Assembly: GCA_949752745.1 (NCBI GenBank)
Contig: OX457031.1
Span: 40,831,502 to 40,895,501 of the forward strand
Source: Protula sp. h YS-2021
Lineage: Eukaryota > Annelida > Polychaeta > Sabellida > Serpulidae
Direction of reading: 5' to 3'
DNA: 64,000 nt
Shown here: positions 10,600 through 21,000 of the stretch, piece after piece
How the letters are laid out: each line of letters starts with the position of its first letter
Numbering within the stretch: position 1 is the stretch's first letter
The notes under the pieces: generated by a model
Seen by the model: only the letters and a program-made list of their open reading frames with translations
Told to the model about the DNA's origin: nothing
Database searches by the model: none
Program-made: the position numbers and the translations under genes

Positions 10600-13500
10600 C
10601 TTTATCTGTAACTGCAGCAAGTAAATTTCAACAACTTCAATATACAGGAATGTTTGCAGTACAGAGATCAACAGCTTATCTACAAGCTTCAAGCTTAAGC
10701 ATCAATCTCCACACTCCAAAAAATAAATAAATAAAATAAATAAATCCTTTCAAGCTCGGTATATTCTCCGAAAAACATGCCAATGGGTATCTCTTGCTAA
10801 TTAAGTAGGTTGCATTTAATCAAAAAGGTTTTTTTATACAAAGCATCTTCAAATTTTATGAATATGGAAGTACAATTTCGTATACGAAATTCGTATTAAA
10901 CTAATTAACGTGAAAGTCAAAGACAAATTAAGTGTTATAAGATCAAGTTATTGCTAGTACTTTTCCTGACACATTTTGTAATTTAAATTATTTGATAAAC
11001 AATATATATTCTATCAACTTACATAAAGTTTTAGACATGGAAAATCAATTATTGGCGTTCTAAGAAATCAACCTAAAAAAATCTAAGCGCCGATTTAGTC
11101 AGTGGTAGTTATTTTAAACTTAGCTTTTTTTAGTGTCACTCCAAACTGATCTCTCAAGTAGTCATTTTGTGTTGATGCACGCTGCCATTGTTTATTGAAT
11201 TCTTGTAAAAGGACCCTTTGGAAATAAGCTGTCTAGCTTTAACATGGTTACCATTGGCTTATTCAATAAATACCCTGTGCCAAGAGTTATTGTTTCAGCA
11301 AACTCTTTTACAGCTAGGCGAACATTTACTCATGTTGACTCAAATCAAGTCAAACAAGCCATCGTCGAGGGCACAGCCCCCAACCATTTCGGGCTGTGGG
11401 TATGGCAACCTTGAATTCGCGCAATGGTCAACAAAAAAATCACACGTAGTAAACCAGTTCTTCCCCGAGAAATGGAGTGTTTTTTCACTGCCAGTATACG
11501 AGACATATACCATTACAAAAAACCATTTTATCCAGAGCAACGTCTAAACGCATCTTTAAAAATAAGAAAGATATGGGGGTAGCTCCAAGAATCAGCTCGC
11601 TAGTGGGTTTCGACACTTCAATTCCTCGTTATATATACAAGTCAACTGTGCTCGCTTTGAGACACCTGTGTGGCGATTTGATGCGAGATTCAACGACCCA
11701 CAAGTCTTTACTTTCATTTTAATTTACTCAAGCACAATGTCCATGATATATATATATCATCTGAGTTCCGCTTTCTTTAAAAGAAAACAATACGGAAATA
11801 ACCAAACATCTCCCAAAATAACTGACATTAGTTTACATACAGGTAGCATGATCAATTACACCAAGTGACGATAAATTCTGTAATTATGCATCAAAACTTT
11901 TGAATTGATATTAAAAAAAAATTAAATCAATTTGTAAGTCAAAGATTGTCGGTATACACAATAAATTTATGCCTAATTCTGCATCTATCATCTATAACCA
12001 CTGCATACAAGGAGAGAAATTGAACAGCACATGGTAATTGGCAAAACTCAAAATGTGTTCTTTTAGTGTGAACACAGCGTTTTTTCCAGTTGCTAAGGTT
12101 TACTTGCAAACTAGAAGCCATGTAATTCGCCATGACATTCTTATTTTAAGTCATGATAATCTTACGCAGCTGATAGACCAATTTTTAAATTAACCAATTA
12201 CGATGCGCTGTTCAATTTGAATGTTCTTTGCCTCGTAACCACATTATTTAACTTTTTGGTCACTTGATTTTGGTCACATGACAAGCCCGGAACGTAAACA
12301 AACATTTGACAGCTGCTTGCGGAAGCTAACTTTTCTGCACTTTAACGTGGAAATAAAATATTGGCATCCCATTAAAAAATTGTGGCTGTTTCGCAAAAAG
12401 TGTCAGTAAATGTTTGACTAACAGGGACTGGTATTTCGAATAAAATGCTCAAGAATTTCGATTTTCGACTGCAAGGGAACCGGGTAAAAAATTAAAGAAA
12501 TGACAGAAAAATATAGAAGAAATATCACAAAAACTGATACTCGGAACATAAATATATTGAAACTTGAAATTTTTTTTAACTTTTACTAAATTTTAAAATA
12601 GCCTACGGGTTCTTAATAATCTCATCTTATTCTTAATATTAAGATGAGGTGTTAATAAGCGGATCACTGCAAACTCATTGAGAACATACTAAGAATACGA
12701 GGGGGAGGCTTGTATATTTAAACAGATTAATGGGGTCGAATAACATGCAAAATAGTTTTTAAGATCATATAATGGCTTTTTATATTCGAAGGTGTGCATG
12801 CTGAAAGAAAATCGGAATTCTGATGTTATTCCCTTACTTGATAATTTAACCCAATTTAAATAAAGTCGGAACGGCACCTCCATCGGAAAGGTTTGTTTAT
12901 TGGCTTAATCAAACTCGCTGTGTAAGAAGTACGAGTAACTCTTTATAAAGGTATAAACCTTACTTTCAACCAAATTAACAACAGCAAAAACCTCTGAAAT
13001 GTCACTTCAAATGATCTCCCTTTCGGTGTTTAGGTTTAGTGTCCTAAAAATGTCCTAAAAATGCCGGAAGCCATTTGTTTTCATTGGTGACAATACTGTG
13101 TTGTTATAAAGCAGCTGACCTCTGATGGGATTCTATCGGTTACAAGTATGCGCTGCTATAAAACAGATAACCTCTCATTGGATCTATCTGTTGTGTATCA
13201 ACACAGAGGGGGTGGATATTTAAAAAATGGTTCCTCCTTCTATGGGTACTATTATCGCGGAATTTCCAGTGGGTCTGCGGAGTAAAAGGGTGTCATACGC
13301 AACAGACCGAACCACCGAAGAAATTGGAAGTACTGCTAATACCAAGTCTACAATGGTATGGGCTTATCACAAGCAAATCTGATTTGCCCGCTGAACACTA
13401 GCAGGTGAATCCTAGTCCATGCAATGCTGATTTTCTTCTTCCGGATGATCGCCAAACATCATATTTGATGGCTCACGACAAAGATGATTTGTATGCGCAT

Positions 13501-13615
13501 GCTTGATGATAGAAACAATTAAAATCGTGACACTAAAGCGCCGTAAAAATGACTGTAATTTTATCAAACTGTGTTAAACAACTATTTACATGTATTAGGT
13601 AATGCTGTAGGCGCC
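10600..13615. other. Unassigned sequence upstream of the kinesin-like gene
   Basis: This stretch holds the presumed 5' flank of the kinesin-like gene and then AT-rich sequence with no domain I recognise. A 109-codon frame at 11218-11547 and an overlapping 81-codon frame have no family resemblance and no splice support. A short (AT)n tract lies near 11745. The region around 12240-12300 (ggtcacatgac, then GC-richer sequence) could be promoter-like, but there is no gene to attach it to. Confidence 0.5.
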
Positions 13616-13619
13616 CTTT

Positions 13620-13910
13620 ATTGTCAATAATATTGATTTAGTTTCTGATGACTAGCCCCTGCCTTCGTGCGCTAAGGCGCTTCTATTTGTAGAATGGTTT
13701 GATGATCATTTCCGTTTGTATTCAATTTTGATTTACAGTTATTCCACGGACGATCACGGAATATATTCAAGGACGATGACGTTACAATGGAATTAGGTAG
13801 GTTATTCCGCTCTCTGATTGTTCTAGGATAGAAGGAATTAAGTTCTTATTTCGTTCGGGTGTGCGGTATCTTGAATGCTAGAGAGTTATTGTGTCTGCTT
13901 GAGTGCCAAA
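13620..13910 (-). mobile_element. 3' part of a Jockey/CR1-like LINE, split by a Gypsy insertion
   Basis: On the minus strand the segment translates as the C-terminal tail of a LINE ORF2: NNSLAFKIPHTRTK, a stop, then ELNSFYPRTIRERNNLPN, the FPRTIREWNSLP motif of these elements. A 3' UTR-like stretch follows to about 13620. It is the downstream part of the LINE at 18949-21000. Removing the Gypsy element and one 5-bp target copy joins the two halves in one reading frame. Stops show it was already decayed. Confidence 0.8.
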
Positions 13911-13915
13911 GTGGT
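13911..13915 (+). repeat. Target-site duplication GTGGT (left)
   Basis: The five bases gtggt directly precede the 5' LTR and recur directly after the 3' LTR at 18944-18948, the 5-bp duplication usual for Ty3/Gypsy integration. Confidence 0.9.
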
Positions 13916-14091
13916 TGTAGATTATGTGTATGAATATCCTGTGAATAACTCCACTGTGGCTTCACTTCCGGTGTAAACACAAGCGACGCCAGCTTGAGTA
14001 AGAACTTAATAAATATACGTTTAAACCCGTTGTTCATCCTTCCTGCTTGCTGCCTACACATCTATTAACACTACCACTCAACTAATCTTCA
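13916..14091 (+). repeat. 5' LTR of the Ty3/Gypsy element
   Basis: The 176-bp direct repeat begins TGTAGATTATG and ends CTAATCTTCA. It differs from the 3' LTR at one position (acatct against acacct). A possible poly(A) signal, aataaa, lies within ttaataaatatacg. Confidence 0.95.
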
Positions 14092-14103
14092 TGGTGTCAG
14101 ATG
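14092..14103 (+). promoter_or_regulatory. Primer-binding site
   Basis: TGGTGTCAGATG follows the 5' LTR with no gap. TGG complements the CCA end of a tRNA, and TGGTGTCAGA is compatible with tRNA-Leu from general knowledge of such sites. Confidence 0.7.
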
Positions 14104-14118
14104 TTTTGAGTTTCGAAC

Positions 14119-17100
14119 ATGGCAACGGCATTGAGAAAACCTGAGATCCTCAGCTTTGAAGGCAACTGCGCTGAAAACTTGAGAGTGTTCGAATTGGAGT
14201 ATGACATATACGTTAATGCAGCTCATCCAACCGCAGACGCTAAAACACGTGCCTACATACTACTCAACCTCGCAGGGAAGGACGCAATAGAAAGAGCAAG
14301 ATCTTTCGTGTACGGTGAAAACGAATCTGCCGAAAATCCAGTGGATCTAAAAGCAAAGTTCAAAGCGCTATGTGAACCGAAGAAAAACATCACCATGCTT
14401 CGTCATAAATTCAACACCCGCAATCAGAAGACGAATGAGAATTTCCAGACATTCCTCGTCGATCTACGAAATAAAGCGGATGCATGTGAACTGGGCAACA
14501 AGAAAGAAGAATTTATTCGCGATCGAATTGTTGTTGGTATTTCAAGTGACACGGTACGTAAGCTTTTATTAAAAGAAGCTGATCTAACGCTTGATAAAGC
14601 AATAGAAATATGCCAACTTCATGAGTTAGCTGAGACTGATAACAAAACTGTTAACCAAGATCCAGATGTTAACTCTATTAAACAAAAGAAGATTCAAAAC
14701 AAAAGAAAACCCCAGTCAGAACAAGTTAGAAAGAACTGTTTTAATTGTGGTACTACACATCCGGTCAGAAAATGTCCTGCATACGGAACACAATGTTCTC
14801 TCTGTGGTAAATATAACCATTTTGCTGTAAAATGCATGTCTTCTGGTCAGAAGCAATCAACTTCGCAATCGCAAAACACCAATCAATCGCAACAAAGATC
14901 ATACAGAGGCAGAGGACGTAGAAGATTTTCGCAATATGGCCGACGTAGCAATCTCCATGAGATTGATTACACAGATGACACTTATGACGAAGAATCCGAA
15001 CCGGATATCGCATCTGCACAATTAGAAAATTTTGTGATCGAAACTGTAGACATCAACCAAAACAACGTGAAAGATGAAATCCATGTTACAGCCTACGTGG
15101 ATAACTCGCCATTTGAGTTAAAAGTGGACTCGGGTGCCAAATGTAATGTGATCTCAAGTGAAACACTCGCATCGTTATCTCTCATTACACACCCTCAGAT
15201 CAACACCAGAAACAAAGTGAGGTTAGTGACTTACAGTAAGGACACAATCGAAACGGTAGGAACCATTTCGCTTAACTGCAGAATTTTTAACTCCATTGAA
15301 CCTCTCGTGTTTCAAGTGGTACAACAGAACTCGAAAACAATTCTAGGTTTGAAAGACGCTCTTAAGCTAAATCTCATTTCGTTACATCCTGATGTGCATG
15401 AAATTAGTACAACCCCGTGTGAGAAGCTTCAAAATCCCCAAAATATCCCGAGCGATATTTGGAGACACCACAGTGATCTCTTCAGCGAAGAACCTGGATG
15501 TCTGCCAATTACATACAAAATGAAGCTAAACCCGGATGTGACCCCTGTCATCAAGCCTCCTCGTAATGTGCCACACGCCATGAAAGATAAAATCAAAGAA
15601 TCCCTCGACAAAATGGAGAAAAATGGCATCATAGCAAAAGTCACTGAGCCTACCGAATGGGTTTCATCAATGGTAGCAGCAAGAAAAAAGAACACAGATG
15701 AATTACGGATCTGCATTGATCCTCGAGACCTCAACAAAGCACTCATGAGACCTCACCACCCTTTGAAGACACTCGACGAAGAAGCATCTTCAATACCTGG
15801 TGCAACTGTATTCTCAGTTTTAGATGCCAAGAGTGCTTTTTGGCATATCAAGCTAGATGAGAAATCTAGTTATTACACCACTTTCAACTCCGTGTTTGGT
15901 CGCTATAGGTATTTAAGAATGCCATATGGTATTTCATCTGGTTCTGAAGTCTACCAACAATCCATTGAAACGTTGATGGAAGATACACCCTGCAAAGTGA
16001 TTGTCGACGATATTCTCGTTTACGGTACCAATATGGCTGACCATGATGCCAATTTGAAAATCGTCCTCGAAAGGCTACACAAAATAAACCTCCGCCTAAA
16101 TGTCAACAAATGTCGATTTCGAATCAGTGAAGTCAAATATGTCGGCAACATATTTACTTCCAAAGGTCTACTTCCGGATCCAAATAAAGTTACAGCCATC
16201 AACAACATGGCCGCTCCTGAAGACAAAACAGCACTTCAACGATTTCTCGGAATGACGAACTACCTCACGAGATTCGTAGAAAACTACAGTGACAAAACAT
16301 CTGTGCTCCGAGAATTACTCCATGACAACGTCGCCTGGCATTGGGAACAAAGACACCAAAATGCCTACGATTCACTCAAAAACTATCTGTGCAGTCCTCC
16401 AGTGCTTTCGTACTACGATGTAAAAAAGCCAGTAACTCTCACTTGTGACGCATCCAAATCTGGATTAGGTGCAGCTATCCTACAAGATGATAAGCCGATC
16501 GCTTATGCCTCTCGTGCATTAACCGAAAATGAAATCAAATGGGCACAAATAGAAAAAGAAATGGCCAGCATCGTCTTCGCGTGTACAAAATTCCATGACT
16601 ACATCTATGGGAAAAGTGTGACAGTCGAAACTGACCATAAACCTCTCGAAAGTATTTTCAAAAAGCCGATTTCAAAAGCTCCTGCCCGTCTTCAAAATAT
16701 GTTACTCAAACTGCAAAAGTACAGTCTCCATATTGTTTTCAGAAAAGGTAGTCAAATGTATCTTGCCGATACCCTCTCCCGTGCTTATCTCAAAAATGGA
16801 CCATCAAAACAAGAACAAACAAAATTCGAAGTAATGGACGTCGACATTCCCATTTCTCCAAAGAAGACAGAAGAATTAATAGCAGCTACAAAGTCAGATG
16901 AGACTCTTTCAAAATTAGCTCAACTCATAATTCAAGGTAACTGGCCCACCAAGTTTCAAAGTGCACCTACATGGCTAAAACCCTTCTACCCATTTAGAGA
17001 TGAGTTATCAATAGACAATGACATCATTATGAGAAGCACCAAAATTGTAGTTCCATCAGCACTACGCACAGAGTACATAACACAACTGCACAAACACCAT

Positions 17101-17301
17101 CTAGGTGCAGATTCAACAACAAGGCTAGCTAGAGATTATTTTTATTGGCCAAAAATGGAAGAAGATGTTCACTTCCATGTCGATCAGTGTTCTGCCTGTA
17201 ATGCAACAAAAGCGCACAATCAAAAAGAACCAATAAATCAACATCCGGTACCTGAAGCGCCACTTCGCAACCCATGGAACTCCCCAAGTGCTTATAACTG
17301 A
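14119..17301 (+). CDS. Ty3/Gypsy Gag-Pol polyprotein, integrase truncated by deletion
   Basis: A single 1060-codon frame fuses gag and pol without a frameshift. Two zinc knuckles lie at residues 207-219 (CX2CX3HX4C) and 226-239 (CX2CX4HX4C), followed by an RG-rich basic stretch. Then come the aspartic protease (VDSGAKCNVIS, about 336-346), RT with FSVLDAKSAFW (about 565) and VDDILVYG (about 629) as the YxDD box, RNase H (TCDASKSGLGAAI, then TDHKPLE), and the integrase HHCC zinc domain ending QCSACNATK (about 1023-1031). The frame then stops near residue 1060. The integrase segment holding the first catalytic Asp is deleted, and the rest continues in another frame from 17288. Protease, RT and RNase H look intact; the element cannot make a normal integrase. 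Confidence 0.93.
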   Translation: MATALRKPEILSFEGNCAENLRVFELEYDIYVNAAHPTADAKTRAYILLNLAGKDAIERARSFVYGENESAENPVDLKAKFKALCEPKKNITMLRHKFNTRNQKTNENFQTFLVDLRNKADACELGNKKEEFIRDRIVVGISSDTVRKLLLKEADLTLDKAIEICQLHELAETDNKTVNQDPDVNSIKQKKIQNKRKPQSEQVRKNCFNCGTTHPVRKCPAYGTQCSLCGKYNHFAVKCMSSGQKQSTSQSQNTNQSQQRSYRGRGRRRFSQYGRRSNLHEIDYTDDTYDEESEPDIASAQLENFVIETVDINQNNVKDEIHVTAYVDNSPFELKVDSGAKCNVISSETLASLSLITHPQINTRNKVRLVTYSKDTIETVGTISLNCRIFNSIEPLVFQVVQQNSKTILGLKDALKLNLISLHPDVHEISTTPCEKLQNPQNIPSDIWRHHSDLFSEEPGCLPITYKMKLNPDVTPVIKPPRNVPHAMKDKIKESLDKMEKNGIIAKVTEPTEWVSSMVAARKKNTDELRICIDPRDLNKALMRPHHPLKTLDEEASSIPGATVFSVLDAKSAFWHIKLDEKSSYYTTFNSVFGRYRYLRMPYGISSGSEVYQQSIETLMEDTPCKVIVDDILVYGTNMADHDANLKIVLERLHKINLRLNVNKCRFRISEVKYVGNIFTSKGLLPDPNKVTAINNMAAPEDKTALQRFLGMTNYLTRFVENYSDKTSVLRELLHDNVAWHWEQRHQNAYDSLKNYLCSPPVLSYYDVKKPVTLTCDASKSGLGAAILQDDKPIAYASRALTENEIKWAQIEKEMASIVFACTKFHDYIYGKSVTVETDHKPLESIFKKPISKAPARLQNMLLKLQKYSLHIVFRKGSQMYLADTLSRAYLKNGPSKQEQTKFEVMDVDIPISPKKTEELIAATKSDETLSKLAQLIIQGNWPTKFQSAPTWLKPFYPFRDELSIDNDIIMRSTKIVVPSALRTEYITQLHKHHLGADSTTRLARDYFYWPKMEEDVHFHVDQCSACNATKAHNQKEPINQHPVPEAPLRNPWNSPSAYN

Positions 17302-18088
17302 CAATGCTCGTCAATACACCTCGCAAGAATTCCAAGAATTCTCTCAAGTCTGGAATTTCGAGCATGTTACCTCTTCTCCAAGATACCCTCAAGCAAATTT
17401 CGCAGAAGAAGCTGTAAAGAGAGCAAAATCGTTGCTCACTCGAGCTGAGAAAGACAATTCCGATGTTTATTATGGATTACTTATGCTCCGAAATACTCCA
17501 AGGGATAATCACTTGAAGTCACCAGCTGAACGTTTGTTTTCTAGAAAAACAAACATTCCACTTCCGACAACAACAAACACCCTGAAACCACATCTCATCT
17601 CCGGTGTTCCTAATTTGCTCTACAAAAGTCGTTCACAGAAGAAGAAATATTATGATAAAACTGCTAAACCCTTGTCTGTGCTTTCACCCAATCAAACTGT
17701 AAGGTTGCAAACTGATAAAGGTTTCGATAAACAAGGTATTGTGACTGGTTTCGCTCAAACACCTCGTTCATACATTGTACAGTCAGGTAATAAAGAGTAT
17801 AGACGTAACAGACGCCATCTATTGCCAGTTTCTGAAAAGTACAATCCGCCATCTAAAAAGGGCGTATCAAGTGTTCCTCAAAATATTGTGAATTCAAATC
17901 CAGTCATTGCTCAAAATAAAAGTACGGAAAAGAGTATGGTAAATGTTCAAAAAAGTGTTAAAATTTCTGAACCTGTAGCAGAAAAAATGATTGTCAACCT
18001 CCCTACAATTACCAAAACAGACCAAAATGTTAGGCAAAATGTTATGCGTAGTGGTCGTATCTCAAAACCTAACCCAAAGTACTGTTGA
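17288..18088 (+). pseudogene. Displaced 3' part of the Gypsy integrase
   Basis: This frame continues pol after a deletion and frame change near 17280. It opens with VLITDNARQYTSQEF, carrying the second catalytic Asp, then the region of the catalytic Glu (YPQANFAEEAVKRAKSLL, with Gly replaced by Phe in the usual NGxAE). The C-terminal part has LLMLRNTPRDN and ends RSGRISKPNPKYC. No chromodomain is visible. Roughly 60-70 codons including the first Asp are missing compared with relatives. There is no start codon of its own (the frame opens with GTG), so it is probably not translated as a separate protein. Confidence 0.88.
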
Positions 18089-18767
18089 TTATTTTCAGAG
18101 CGATATTGAAGTGATTAAAAGATAAAAAAAAAAAAAAAAAGATAGATCTACATTATGTGCTCATATATGTGCTTAACAATGATATAATGTTAGTACATGT
18201 TTCTCATGTATTGATACTTTATATGTGTCTTCGTAGAATTTAGAATTCATGTGTATCTTAGTTGTTAAGTATGTTATTTATTTAATTTATTTTACAGCGA
18301 GCGATAAAACCTACAGAAATAACAGTGATCTACTAGTTTATACCGAAAGAACACAAAGACTTTAGAGCCGTGTGCAAAATATAGACTATTTATATGCTGA
18401 AATACAATAAATAACAAATAATTTCACATGTATGTTTCAGTGATATATGATGAGAGACAATAGCAGTTCATAAGTTAGTTTACAACAGTCATCAAAGTAA
18501 ATGGTAATACTTATGTAAATATTTTGATTATAATGTCAACTTCCTGTTTCATAAGTTGCAAAATATTTAATTTCGTTTAAAAGTCGTTTGATATTGCATC
18601 TAAGTTGATTTTGTTATCATATGTAAGCAGTGCTTTATTATTGCTAATGTTCTACACGAGTACAGTTCATATACATAAATGCTTTTATAGTATATTTCAA
18701 AATAACTTAAATCGTGATCGATAATTTAAGATTATGTGACACTGTCTTATTTTGTTAAAAGGAGAGA
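18089..18767 (+). other. 3' non-coding region and polypurine tract of the Gypsy element
   Basis: About 680 bp of AT-rich sequence without an env-like frame separates pol from the 3' LTR. It ends with a purine run, aaaaggagaga at 18757-18767, directly against the LTR and suited to prime plus-strand synthesis. An A run lies near 18125-18140. Confidence 0.75.
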
Positions 18768-18943
18768 TGTAGATTATGTGTATGAATATCCTGTGAATAA
18801 CTCCACTGTGGCTTCACTTCCGGTGTAAACACAAGCGACGCCAGCTTGAGTAAGAACTTAATAAATATACGTTTAAACCCGTTGTTCATCCTTCCTGCTT
18901 GCTGCCTACACACCTATTAACACTACCACTCAACTAATCTTCA
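18768..18943 (+). repeat. 3' LTR of the Ty3/Gypsy element
   Basis: The 176-bp LTR is identical to the 5' LTR except at one base. It is followed directly by the GTGGT target duplication (18944-18948). Element length between the duplications is 5028 bp. Confidence 0.95.
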
Positions 18944-18948
18944 GTGGT

Positions 18949-21000
18949 GTCAGATATTGGCCTCCTTTGATTGCCACAAAGATGTTCAGTATCTTGAACA
19001 TCATAGTTAGTTTTTGTATCTTCCTCTCTGAAAGACTTGACTTACCCACTTTAGGTCAGTCAGCATATTGGATACACTAGATAAGTTGTGGTATCTGTTG
19101 GTGACGTATCTTGCCGCTCTGCTTTGTACCTTTTCAACCTCGTTGACATTTTTTGTGTGTAAGTGATCCCCAGATATTTTGCTTTGTTTACATTTTCAAT
19201 TTCTGGTTGTGGAGGACGTATTTGTTATAGATTGGTTTAATATTTCGAGTTATCGGCAAGACTTGACATTTTGCCGGATGAAACTCCATATGATACTTTG
19301 CTTCCCACTTTTCTAGTGTGAGCAGAAGGTTCTCTGCATCATGCTCTTTGGAGATAGCAAGGTAAATTAGCGTGTCACCGGGGAAGAGGCGTACTGTGGA
19401 CCAAGTGGGAGGTCCTTGATTTATAGCAAGAACAGGCACGGTCCCAAGACTGATTCTTGAGGCACACCTGACTTCACGTGGGCCTTAGATGATTTTACGC
19501 CATCAAGGACTACTGTTTGCTGTATGTTCTGAAGGAAACCCCGGATCCATGCGTAGGTTTTTCCCTTTATGCCATAATATTTTTTCTACTAGATGCTCAT
19601 GGCCAATTTTATAAAATGCCTTAGAGAAATGAAGGATCACTTCGTCAGCTTGAACACAAAATTTCATATTTCTTAACACGTCACTTTGGAATTCTAGGAG
19701 TTGGGTTTCGCAGGAGCGACCATTTCTAAAGCCATTTTGCATGTCGCAAAGGAGGTTGTTTCCACTGGAGTGTGACATTATTTGACTGGTAACTATGTGT
19801 TCCATAATTTTGCATGAAATACACATGAGCGATACTGGTCATACTTATTGCCTTTTATGAGAATAGGCGCAACATGAGCATGCCTCCACTCTTCTTGCAG
19901 ATCTCAGGAATCATATCACTTCTTGTATATGGCTGTTAGGAGAGGGACGATATGTGATGTAAGTTCCTTAAGAACACGAAGACCGATGTCGTCAGGACCT
20001 GATGCTTTGGAATATTGAGCTTATCCAGGAGTTTGCAGACTCAGTTTTCTATGAAGTTGATCTCAGGCATCATCGGGTATGGGCTATTTGATGGTATAAG
20101 TGGTTTGGTGATGGGTTCTTCTGTACTGAACACAGACTAAACTGACGATTTATGACACATGCTTTGTTCTTTGCCCCAGGGAAAGTGATTCCGTTCTCTT
20201 TCAAGGGTGATACACCAAGGTAGCCCTTCCTTTCCTTGTTCATGAATCCCCAGAAACGTTTGTTTGTGAGGGTTGAATGTTTGTTTACGAAGGGGGTAGG
20301 ATTGATTCGATATGATTCCGATATGCTTCTCTCAATATTCCTTGAATTTCTTCTTTTGAATAGTTTGATTTTTTCTTCCTTGTATTGGCATTGAAATGAA
20401 AATTCAAAATTTCGTTGGTATATTTTTTTCTTTCTGTACAGCCTATCGCGCTTTTGGATAAGTCACTCAATTTCAGGTGTTATGTAGGGTAACTTTTCCT
20501 TAAATTTGCATATTTTTGAGGGGACGTTTCTTTCAATGGTTTTTAGGATTGATGATTTAAAGTTGGTCCAAAGTTCATTGACACTGCAGCCGTCAGTCTT
20601 GGATGTTATTTCTTCTTTTACATGATTCAGTTTTTATGCCATTTCTTCCCAATTTACTCTCAGGTACAGATTAATTTTTCGCTGATTTTGCTTTCTTCTT
20701 ATTGGTGAAATATCAATATCAACCAAAGGAATATTAAGAGCTCATATATCAGCGACCTTATTTACCTTACCATGTCAAGAGTGTTTAATTATCATGTTGG
20801 TTCTTCAATACTTTGCTGTAGGCCATAGTTATCCAATACATAGCGGAAATTGTGGTGGAGTGTTGGGTAACTACATTTCTTTAATGAGATGCTCTTCTTA
20901 TCCCACATGGGAAATTGAAGTCTCCCGCGAGAATTATTTGATCATCGTGACTTCCAAATCTTTGAAGTGAAAGATCACCAGCGAAACATACGTGCTTTCT
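18949..21000 (-). mobile_element. Jockey/CR1-like LINE, decayed (EN and RT region)
   Basis: Minus-strand fragments in several frames give an ORF2 in order. The endonuclease motif DDQIILAGDFNFP lies near 20930 and the linker SKEEIQGILREAYRNHIES near 20310. RT blocks CKIMEHIVTSQIM, QNGFRNGRSCETQLLEF and LHFSKAFYKIGHEHLVEKI span 19830-19580. The catalytic box is changed to FPGDTLIYLAI near 19390, with WEAKYHMEFHPAKCQVL after it. The thumb region NEVEKVQSRAARYVTNRY ends at the Gypsy insertion. Frameshifts and stops occur throughout. The 5' end is truncated around 21000, and the 3' end continues at 13910-13620. Confidence 0.88.

Noticed and set aside
11218..11722. Overlapping plus-strand frames as an exon of a gene upstream of the kinesin-like gene
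   Set aside because: No similarity, no splice signals, and an opposite-strand frame of similar length in the same place.
17288..18088. The second Gypsy frame as an env gene
   Set aside because: It reads as integrase core and C-terminus (ITDN, YPQANFAEE), with no signal peptide or transmembrane segment.
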